Part shown: one piece after another, positions 24,234 through 34,175 of the stretch
How positions within the stretch are numbered: the stretch's first letter is position 1
Layout: each line of letters opens with the position of its first letter
Assembly: GCA_932521035.1 (NCBI GenBank)
Contig: OW051497.1
Coordinates: 3,534,001 to 3,598,000 of the forward strand
DNA length: 64,000 nucleotides
Direction: 5' to 3'
Source: Oscheius dolichura
Taxonomy: Eukaryota; Nematoda; Chromadorea; Rhabditida; Rhabditidae
Notes under the pieces: model-generated
Seen by the model: the letters and a program-made list of their open reading frames with translations, nothing else
Databases searched by the model: none
Told to the model about the DNA's origin: nothing
Position numbers and translations under genes: made by a program

Positions 24234-25268
24234 ATGGCGCCGTTTCCATTATTTCTAATTAATCCCACTCTGCTTGAAAAAGTTGTGGCTAAGGTATTAT
24301 TTTATAATTCTTTATTATAATATAATAAGTTTTTCAGGTAGAATGGAAAAGTTACATTCGCCTTCAGCAAACTTGTAAGGGCGCGCGTGAATTCATACAA
24401 GCTAGCAAAAATATTAATGTGCATGTCTTCAAAACTATTAATATGAAGTTGGACGACGATGGAAAGGTGGTTATGCATCTGGATGACAAGGACACCATAT
24501 GCCAAGATATGTATGGGTGTCGTTTATTATTATGACTGTTCCACGAGGCAAGTCACGTTCATTTTCTTTTTATTCACAATTTTAGAAGTGCCAGATTTTG
24601 GTCATTTCTACGATACTTGTGAAAAGTTTCGTATAACCTCAGTTACGCTTTCTATTATTGGTGAAACTATTGGAAATCCAGGAGGATTTAACAAGGAGCA
24701 GTGTTCCTTGTTGGTCAAGCTGTTAAAGCCTGTAAATGTGTTTATTATAAGCACAAGGTCGAACAGATTTGAAGCTCTTCTTGATGCGAAGCAGATGGTA
24801 AGTATTAATTACCTTGATTTGCATTTTTAATTCTAGAAATGTGGATACATGAACATAACAGACCTTGATACGATGGTAAAAGCTATGGAAACATTGACGG
24901 GTCATTGCCAATACCTCTTTTTGAACAACCTTATAGTCAGCCTCGGAGAGGAAATATATGAGTTGCTCACTGCGGGACTCCAGGTAGTACTACAAATAAT
25001 TTATTCAAACACCCTCACTTACTAGGCTCTTCTTGCTCGTCCTCTACCCATTGACTATCTTTTCGGTTTGAAGTTAACGAGAGCTTCACCCTTACCTTCG
25101 ATACAAGAGCTGCTCGACAGATTTGACGCTTTTCGTCCAACTGTGATCGACTCTTCCGCTACTCGGCATACTGTCCAGTGTCAACTTGGAGATGATCTTA
25201 GCTGTAAACTTTACATCGGTGTTGATGCGGCAGGAATTTGCTTTAGAGATTTTCCCCAGGAAAGGTAG
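24234..25268 (+). CDS. F-box-like tandem family protein, copy 4 (281 aa)
   Basis: Five exons: 24234-24293, 24338-24521, 24586-24797, 24837-24983, 25026-25268, 846 nt, same length as copy 2. The N terminus MAPFPLFLINPTLLEKVVAK plus VEWKSYIRLQQTCKGAREF is the clearest F-box-like segment of the family. Exon 3 has LLVKLLKPVNVFI; exon 5 has LLDRFDAFRPTV. The second donor (TGTC|gtttat) is weak but is the only one found that keeps frame with exon 3; a GC-AG alternative at 24548 would break the frame. If that donor is not used, this copy would be a pseudogene. Confidence 0.68.
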
Positions 25269-25309
25269 AAAGAAATCCACTGTGCTAGACATTGTTAGAA
25301 ACTTGTTCG

Positions 25310-25315
25310 AATAAA
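25310..25315 (+). terminator. Poly(A) signal AATAAA
   Basis: AATAAA 42 bases after the stop of F-box-like copy 4. Confidence 0.65.
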
Positions 25316-25544
25316 CTTTTGACTGCAAATACCTTCCCAGTTTACATTTTTGCATTGTTCAACTAGATCTGCCAAAATTGAATATCCATCAGTTGTAAGA
25401 AGTCAAAACAATGCAAAAATCTCGTTTCCTTTACTTTTCAATCTCCTGTTCATGGAATTGAAATAAATAAAAATCAGATTTAAAAACAACAAGATGGCAC
25501 CGAAATATATGTCAGAATATCACGAATTGGGAAGACAATGGCTT

Positions 25545-28500
25545 TCACAGGAGGGACTCCAAGAGTTTTCGTTTGGGTGGCTCGAGTTCTGCTTCAGCCT
25601 GGTGGAGCAGATTCTTTTGGCCCATCTGCAAATTAACACATTTTATTTATTTAAGAGAAAACTACCAAATGGGCAAGGTTCCTGGCAAAAGAAGACACAG
25701 CTCTTTTCAATTCAGCGTCGCCTAATCCAAGTTGTAGAGACTCGTAGAGGGCGGGAAGTGCTGAGATCTCCACTTGCTTCGGGCGGTGAAGGTAGAGAGC
25801 ATTGTTCATTTCTAGAAGGAAGGGTACCCTTTACCCCATGATAAAACCAACTTGAGAACATGTCTAACATGTACGGCTTCTGTTTCACATTAGCCTTTTT
25901 CGTGGCGGCTGCCATTGCCGGGGACAATGCTGCTCCATCTGATTATAAAAGATTACTTCCTGCGTATCATAAAGACTACCAATTTGCGTGACTGTCTGTT
26001 CCAGGCAAGTCTGTGCCAGGTGTTTGTGTTCCTCACTTTTGCTGGACAAGTGAGACATTAGAGCCAAGCAGAGTTGATTGAGCACGGCTTTCATATTTGT
26101 CTCGGTAGAGTAGCACTTGGACATCGGAGGAAGAGTCATCAGATATGTGTCCATGGCTTGAAGTGCCACCTTACTGTTGATGTCTGACAGTCGAGCGATA
26201 AACGCTTCAATCAACTGAAATGAGACCTTTAAAGAGCAGCGAGCCTTCAAGTACCTTAGTGTCACTGGCTACTACTTTGGGCGTAGAGGCACACATGGTT
26301 TCGAATCTCTCCAATCCGGCGACACGTTTCTCCCACCTAATATAACCTCGTTAACAAGAATCGAAAGCCATCAACATACCCCGCCGCGGTCATCTGATTG
26401 CGGCATTCATCAAGGTCAAGCTGAACCCCATCTGGAAGTTTCCTGGAAATCGCTTTGCGAACACTGCCAGACCGGGAAAGGGAAGAACCCAGGGAAATGT
26501 TTGTCGAATCCAAAGCATCCATTCCTCCCTAAGATAATGTATGTATATCACCTCGTGAGTGGCTGTACCTTCTTCTCAATGTGTCCAAGGATTTCCCTAA
26601 CTTGTTTGTAATCATTATCGCTGACATTCTTCTTCATCATTCTATCGAAAGAAGAATCTTGGCTGAGGTCCACCAATGCTTGTCGTCCACCTTGCCTCAC
26701 ATGAGGATTTTGGTCCTTAGCAAAAGCGATGAGTTGCGGAATCAGCTGAAACTTGGCTTCAGTTTCTGCAAAAGCTGCAGTAACCTTGGAAATCTCGGGA
26801 GAGTTGAGCACATTGGTCGTTCCCAGCCTTTGACAAAGAGTGCAAACGAAGGATGCACAGGTCGCTCTAGTAGTATTATTTTTGGACTTCGACCCGGAAG
26901 CGAGGAGATATTGTAGCGTTTTACTGGGCGACGCGTACTTGACCATTTTATTGAGAGAATCGGTTGCATCGTCTCTGATAAACGCACTGCTCACATCTCC
27001 AGTCTTCTGCATCAATATGGCAGCACTCTAAACTGGGACTTCCTTGATGTCGTGTAAAATGCCACCTTTTCAACTTCGCCATCCATCTTTCCTTTCATAT
27101 TCTGAAATAGTGTTCCCAGAGTCGCCAACGCTACCCGTGACACGCTGGATCGGAGGTTTTTACATTCGGCAACCACAGCAGCGACTACCTAAAAAGGATA
27201 AATGGCTTCTGCCCACTTCTAGGATACCTCGTGCATATGGTCGCCCACGGCTTTGGGATTACTAGAAGAGAGATCGGAAATCATCTCCAGACCGCTAACT
27301 TTATCTGTCCTATAAAGGAAATGGGGTTATGATTCGGTCAAAGTACAACCATTCATCGCTGCTCATTAGCTGTAATGCAGAGGAGACGCTGGTTCCTTGT
27401 GGACGAGCGGCGGCGGAAGGTGTAGGGGTGGAGTGAGCCTTTACAGGGTGAGACTTTGTTGGAGCAACACGGGGATGTTTTGCAGAACCAGATTTCAAGA
27501 ACGGATGTCTTTTCTAAGAAGTGATGTGCTCTGACTAGACTATAGTTTACCTTCAACATTGTAATAGGCAGGCTGTAATGACTAATACTCTTCTTCACAG
27601 GGGCGGAGTAGGAAGAGATCTCACCGTCTGAAAGCTTACAACTGTTTGACAATCCCGTTTCTTACCGTCAACCATATATGTTCCAGTTTTGGAAGGTTTG
27701 ATAGGCGCGTCATCATGATTAACCGGGATACGATCTTCATCCAACAAGAGGTTCCCTTCGCTCTTTGCCTTGGACATACCCAAAGACGATCCCATCTGAA
27801 AGAACATAATTAAACCTACTTTCCTTTAACGAACCTGCATAAGTTTCATCTTATTTGTGATAACATCATTGTTGTTCAATTCTGCTTCCCGTTTTAAGCC
27901 ATTCTTCCTTCCCACGGTAGTCACATATGGATCCACTTTACATTCTGCTGAATCTTTCCGTCGTATCAAGGCGGAGGAGGCTGAAGTAGGAAGATATAGG
28001 TGGTTCATTTTGTATCGACTGTACATCGTATGTCGTCGTAGGGGATAGAGTCCTGTCTTCTGGTTGGGGCGTGCCAGGAAGCTGTGCTGGAGTTGGCCTG
28101 CGGGATAGCTATAAACTTTTAGTCTTTTAGGTACAGTATCTCATTTTCCCCGTTTATGTTATCCTATATAAAACGATATATAACTTTGCTGCTATTAATA
28201 AGTCCCGGTAGAAAACAGACATCCTTACGTGGCAAATGGAACCCATAGAGAGGCTTTGCTGGGGACTTCCGCCTTTCCCCGCGGTACAGGCGGTTAATCT
28301 CCTCGATCAGAGCGGCAGCCATCTATGTTTAGAGCTGTGGAAGGAAATTGGAAAGAATAAACAAAAAGTAAGAGCAACGTTCCCAGAGTGATAAAAGTTT
28401 TCCCTCGGGAGGTCGCTTTGATCAATCGGGGGAATTCACACGAGAAGCCCGGTAATTGCTCCGCCTCCGTTCTATCGAGATGAATGCGGTTGCGTCGCCG

Positions 28501-31500
28501 GTCATAAGTTCAGATGACGTTTAAATAGAATCTTCCAGGTCACAGGTCGCAAAAGGGAAAGACTTCAAGGGAGAAGGCACTTTCAAGCAATAGGAATTGG
28601 CAGACATTAACCCTCAGCAACCGAGTTTCACAAAAAGACCCTAAAGACTGGTTGGCACTTCTCGGTAAAACTAGTAGATTCGAAGAGCCTACCACACGAA
28701 AGAATCATTTCTCAAGATATCTGATCATGAATGGGATGAGAGGGTCTTAGTTCCAAATGAAATGAGGACGCTTCTCGAAATTCTCAAAAAATGAACAGAG
28801 CCCATTTGTCTTATGAGAGGGCAATGCTGTCAATAGGCGCAGTAGTCTCTAATTACGTGAGCAATGAAACCGTCACCCTGGGAACGACAAAGAGGTGTTT
28901 ATAAGCACTGTGAGAATAAATAGAATAACAAAACTAGAAGAGAACATGAGCTCGGTGTCGCAGTGCTGAAATGTTGCCGGGTGCGGGCGCTCGGCAACCG
29001 CCCTTTGCTATAAGTGAAGCAACGACGAGAACACGTCAAAAAACTGGGGAATATCTGAATGGCTTCGGTGACCGCCTATGAATATCCCCGATACTCTGAA
29101 TATCCCCGGCTGCACCATCGGGTATTTACATAACAAGTCCAGATTAGATTGTTGTTTCATCTCCAGCGTGGTAATGGTGTGATTTTCTTACCGCGTGAAG
29201 CCCTTGAACTGATGGGACCAACTTTGCATGTTCTTACTGTAGCCGACTGGGTTCTCGTTACCGCTGAACCCATTTTTACTGAAAGGGTAAATGTTAAAAA
29301 GTCCAAGAGTTCAGAAAGAATGACACAGAACATAGAATGGCAGGTGCTTTTCGAGAGAATTACCAGAACAACGTAGTATGCAAATTCTCGTTAGGAAAAG
29401 TAGAAGAACAGTACGTTTTCAGCCTATTAATTTTATTTATGGGAACAGGGAGGAGACCTTTCTGTTCGCCTCTATATGAATTTGTGGGTATTCAAAAACT
29501 GTTGATTTCATAACAAACGACAATTACGGGCCGGGTTTGCTTATAGTAGTGCAGAGGGGGATGAATGCTTTGAGGTATTTACAAGACAAGCTGTAGCCAT
29601 AGTTGGAAAGAGAAGAAAACACGAGGAATGAGCAGAAGAGGGTAACTTCCACAAAGGATATTTTTTTAACTAGGTGTGTGACTGCACCACCCAAAAAAGA
29701 TGAGGATCATATTTTTCTAAGATGTAACGCATACCAATATAATCTAATAAATTTCTTTTCACTTGGGGCTTCCTTAATAAAAGGATCCGAGGATATACAG
29801 AATTCGTTGCAGCCGAGAATTATTGCACTTTCATTCTCAGCAAAGAGAAAGGGGTTGTGAGTGTAAGAAAGAGGAGTTCTTGTTATAATTTAGGGCACTA
29901 CCGTTCTGAGAAAAAGGGCATCTTGCAAAAAAAGGGTTCCCTGAAAGAAAAGATAAACAACAGGAAACGGATTACGAAGAAAATATATAATTTTCATCTT
30001 AGGGGTGGTCGAAAGTGTTGTTGATTACAATCGTGTCCATGGAGATTCCGCTTTTGTGGTCGAATTCCACAGAAACTACGGGAATATACGTGAATTATAA
30101 ATACCAGCAATTAACTGATTCCACGAGAGATGGGAGGTCAGAATCTAGAGAAACTTTTTGCTTTTGGAAGCATGGCAAAGTAGTTCTGGACAATGTTGTG
30201 GTCAACGAGAAGTCATAAATATTTCACGGTTCCGTTGTTTCCAGAAAGGAAGGATAAAGGCAGGGCGACTCGTCAACGAGGTGACTATAGGGGTTGTTTT
30301 TGTTAGCCTTCGCCAGCTTGACCAACAATAGTTGGCACATAATGAGAGGGCGAGTGGGCATGTAATTTCAGGTCTAAACCACTGGGCTTACGAAAGCAGT
30401 ATTTTTCTTTTTGTAGTGTTATATTGGCTATGAATCAGAAGTTTTTAATTTGGATGATTGTGAATGTATTCTAGTCCCGTTCCCCGCTATTAAAGTTTTT
30501 ACCGTCGTTCGGCTTTCTTATAATCATGTCATCCGACATCATCCGCTCTTGAAGGAAGGGTTCTTGTATAACGAAGGAGGGCTAGAAGCTTCTTTTGTTT
30601 GGATGAATAATGATCTTACCTTGATCTTCTCGGTGTCCCAAGGTAGAGAGTTGACAGTCACCAGAGGGCTGCTACCAGGATCAGAGGGGCGATGGAGAGG
30701 GGAGACAGGCCTAGGTTCTATTTCCATTGGGAACAATTAGCACTACCTGTCAAGGGAATCACTCCCGTTGGCATGAAGGATCCACCTTAAATCCGCATTC
30801 TCGGCCGAACCCATCTCTTCGTCTTCTACCTGAAATACAATATGTGTTGTAGACGGATCACGGTTTACATCAAAGGAGGAATCGGAAGCCGGAGGGGTTG
30901 AGTACTCAATGAGGCCGTCGAATCTTATCCGAGGAAGGATATTCCTTTTCATCCTTGCCTAAAGTTAATTCTTCGGGTGGTTAAATAGAGTGCTAACCTG
31001 TACAGCGGCCATTAATCCCTGGCAGCTATGCTTCGCCTCAATTTCCCTGACCACTTTAACCAGAGGGTCCAATTTCCCGTTCAAAAGATACGCCACCACG
31101 GAAAGCTGTTCAAATGCTGCTAATCTGAAGCCCTTCGTAAGATTGAAGCTGTACGAAAATCGCACCGAACTCTTCGCTTCGGATCAATTAGTAAGGGAAC
31201 CAGCATGTTAATCACAGCTGTGAAGTTAATCCTCGAGGGAGAGATGATCATCAGCGCGGAGGTTAGAATATTCACAACCTAAGTGAGCCACATACTTCAA
31301 GGAAAGTGGTCTAACCTCCTCCCTAATCCTAGAGTTCCTGTTTTCCAGGGAAACAGCAAGGGTTCCTATAACCATTTTAGGGTTTACGTTTTGAAAAAGA
31401 TCCATGAATGTCATCATGAGGACTTGTTTGATGACAGCCTTTTGGTTTCCAAAATGTTTTGAGACAAGTGAGACTACTTGCTGAAATGGGAGATTGGTAG

Positions 31501-32910
31501 GATCCTGTATGAGGTGTACCTGTAGATGGGCTTCAATGTTGCCTTTCAGTCGGTTAACTGTTAGCCGGACAACATCTAACGCAATTACCACAATCTGAAG
31601 CCAGTAGAGTCATGCTTATACTATAGTAATACCCTAAAGTTGAGGTCAGCCAGAACATTCCCTAAAGTCATCAAGAAGCTGTGTAAGTGTGGAACCAAGC
31701 GACTGATCTCCTCTGGATTGATATTGTCAATTAGTCTTTTGATCTGAAGATCCCGTTGACTCTCAAACAAGAACTGGTAACCTCTTCAATGGCCTGTTGC
31801 CTGTTTTTCACCTCGTCGTCGGAGAGCATCGCCGAGATGTGCATGGGTACAAAGCCGAATCTGAACCTCCTCTCCCCTGCAGTGTGGCGTCCACTCATTC
31901 TTTTCTTCAAAGAGGGGGTGTCTAAAAGAACAATGGAGTGGTCGACTAACGTGTGTGACCACTACCATTATCTTCAATTTCTATTGTGTGTTCCAGCTCG
32001 AGGTAGTTGTTCTGTTGATCTGCCGGTAACGTGCTAAGGACCTTCTTAAACACTTCTGAACCAAGGTACACTAAAATATGAGGTCAAATAAGATTCTGTC
32101 AGTATCCCTTACGTTCCAACTTTTTCAACGTCGTCAGTATTTTTGTTGTTGTAGCCGGTTCGCTTTTATTCATCCACTTGGTTAAACCATCAATCAGGGT
32201 AGTCCAATTAGCTTGTTTCAACTGAAATCGTCACAACTTACTCCCAGAACTGGCTCGGCTACCTCGGGGAGGAAGATCTTCGGTAATTCGGAAACCACTT
32301 CAGTCTTCGTCGTGACGTAATCCGGGGCATTTAGATAATTGACTGTTATTTTCTGAAATAACGGGATGAACTGCAGTCACTGAAGTCTGCTACCAATAAG
32401 GCGGCTAATCCCTCCGGTTGTTGTCTCATGTAATGCTGGATTAATTGAGCCGAAACGGCCCGTACTGTTGTTTTTGAATTGCCGAGGAGGGGAACAATTT
32501 TGGGCAGGAGGAAGCACATACAATATTCGACGCTCTAGAATGTTCTCTTCTAGGAAAAGGGCAACTGCTTACTGTTCCAAAGGTTGGCATGACATCCATC
32601 AACATTTTGCAGCAAGTGTGCTGGATTTCCCATCGGTCTTCAGACAGGATTCGATCCAAAGCCTTGAATAGATCGCCCTTCCTTATGAAATTCATAAACC
32701 ACTCAGGGTCTCTTTTCGAAATTGTCACCATGTTATTCAACGTCTAAAGAATCTGTTTGAAAGGAATGGCAAAACATCTCTTACGCTTATTTTCGTGTCA
32801 AAATCGGAAGCACGCAAAAGCTCCACGAGATCGTCATCACGAGGGAGGAATATCCCGGGTGAGGGTATTCTTTCAGGGGCTTTACCCCAAATCGGATCCA
32901 TAAGGCTCAT
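25545..32910 (-). CDS. TOGARAM1: Crescerin/TOGARAM1 (CHE-12-like), ciliary TOG-array protein, about 1309 aa
   Basis: 28 exons: 32910-32785, 32743-32573, 32534-32394, 32352-32242, 32221-32113, 32070-31966, 31921-31782, 31743-31633, 31594-31316 (holding a 39-nt in-frame intron), 31278-31166, 31124-30998, 30958-30869, 30829-30747, 30710-30620, then after a 2.3-kb gap 28322-28229, 28097-27835, 27795-27666, 27627-27551, 27513-27350, 27309-27228, 27188-27066, 27027-26569, 26528-26380, 26336-26255, 26214-25980, 25938-25852, 25811-25666, 25625-25545. The coding sum is divisible by three. TOG-type helical repeats fall at about 1-250, 260-570, 820-1050 and 1090-1309. Diagnostic stretches are DEWTDKVSGLEMI (TOG3), EAFIARLSDINSKVALQAM (TOG4) and the terminal MGQKNLLHQAEAELEPPKRK, which parallel the C-terminal half of vertebrate TOGARAM1. 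Known role: binding tubulin and promoting microtubule growth in cilia. ATG lies 3 bases after an acceptor. Confidence 0.88.
28323..30619. other. 2.3-kb gap between exon blocks of the crescerin gene
   Basis: Treated as an intron joining the N-terminal TOG exons (donor after 30620, phase 0) to the linker exon at 28322 (phase 0). It is purine-rich on + (pyrimidine-rich in sense), like other long introns here. The acceptor directly before 28322 is poor, and that exon opens with ATG. A split into two genes is therefore possible, although the order of domains argues for one. The + frames at 29149-29376 and 30015-30218 have no support. Confidence 0.55.
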
Positions 32911-32913
32911 GGT

Positions 32914-34175
32914 CTGAAATGGGAAGAGTAAGGATAGGACGGACACATTGAATGGTTTGGAGAATAGGATGGAGGGCTTTTGGCTGTCAACAGAAGAGCA
33001 AGACTCCAAATAAAAGAAAGGAAAGGACAAGGGACAGTCACGTATTACAGCATGCAGAACTACGTCAGCCATTAATGGGCAAAAACAAATCCATGAAAGT
33101 AGTGAGCTTGGGATTACCCGAGAGGCTGTCTTCAGCCGCAAATGAAGAAAATGTAAGAGCAGCAAAAGTAGGAACAGCTTCTTCCACGGCTAACTGTTAG
33201 AACTGAAAACATATTTGGTCTTTTCAACCTATTTAGTCTGTCTAAAACAAATCTTTTGAATATACGCTAAGCAAATCAAAAAGAACATCTAATAACAAAC
33301 GGCTGATTCGGGGGCAGTTCATGAATGTACTGATTAGCCCTGTCTAACAGACAACAATAGCCGTGTTCAAGTTCTCAGAATAACAATTGTAGTTAGGAAC
33401 AACAACCCTTAGGACGGCGACTATCCTTTCCGGGAGGAAGTATACACAGGACCTCAGCCTAATGGCTCTCCACTGACCCCTAATCATTTGTTATTTTGGA
33501 CCGGGAATGGATTACATCAGGGTTGGCGAATTGTAGTTACAATTTGAGAGAGCAGGTGATATGCTACTACAGCGGATTGGAACCACACTAATCTCGTAAT
33601 TAAAAACTGTGAACGGTTAATGCGAGAAGATACAAAGTGGGCGAGACTACAAATACGAGGACAATTGAGGGCGGATAATCGAACAACCAGGCCTTCTAAT
33701 AAACGTGAGCCGTCAGGCTTGGTTGCCATAGTGATGTCTGGACAAGCACTACGCATGCGAGGGATGAAAGAACGGGGGAAGCTTGACCAGACGCAATTCA
33801 TATCCGTTACCAGGGAAATGATCAAAGTGGGAGGTGGGGAGAGGCACTCGTTCATTATAAATATTTATTATTATTAGATCGCGAAGAAATTGAATAAAAC
33901 ACCGATAGAGAGGAAGCCGTTAGAAATGATACAAGAACTTAAATATAAGAGCAAAATTGGATTCCTAGAATGAAAGAAAAAGACAAAATGACACAGACAG
34001 CGAAAAGATTCAACATGATTAAATAGAAGGGTATCGATACTCTAATATTGTCTCTTTATGATCAGCAGGTGCAATAAATTGGAGGGCTCAGTGGTGTGTG
34101 GAACCAGGTGCCAGAAACCAAGTCGTAGTAGCTACTATTAAAATTAGATTTACAGCTGGTGAGCAGGAGAGCAGT
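32914..34175. other. Intergenic between FAM161 and crescerin genes
   Basis: No exon is supported. A TTTCAG acceptor sits at 32914-32918 (minus sense), directly before the crescerin start. An X-box-like sequence is at 33722-33735 and a weaker one at 33806-33819 (see findings). Confidence 0.5.
33722..33735. promoter_or_regulatory. X-box-like (RFX) site upstream of crescerin
   Basis: GTTGCCATAGTGAT matches the nematode X-box pattern RYYNYY-WW-RRNRAC at 13 of 14 positions. RFX/DAF-19 uses such sites to drive ciliary genes. It lies about 810 bases from the crescerin ATG, further than typical sites (usually within 250 bases), so function is uncertain. Confidence 0.3.

Noticed and set aside
2360-25885. 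Scattered CTGTTTCA motifs, considered as nematode piRNA (Ruby) promoters
   Set aside because: Only a handful over 64 kb on both strands, several inside exons, with no clustering.
29149-30218. Two + strand frames inside the crescerin gap
   Set aside because: No splice sites, no homology, and opposite to the local strand bias for genes.
31125-31200. Apparent frameshift in the crescerin gene near 31.17 kb
   Set aside because: Resolved by a 41-nt intron (31165-31125) that joins LLIDPKRRVR to LAAFEQLSVV in phase, as TOG repeats require.
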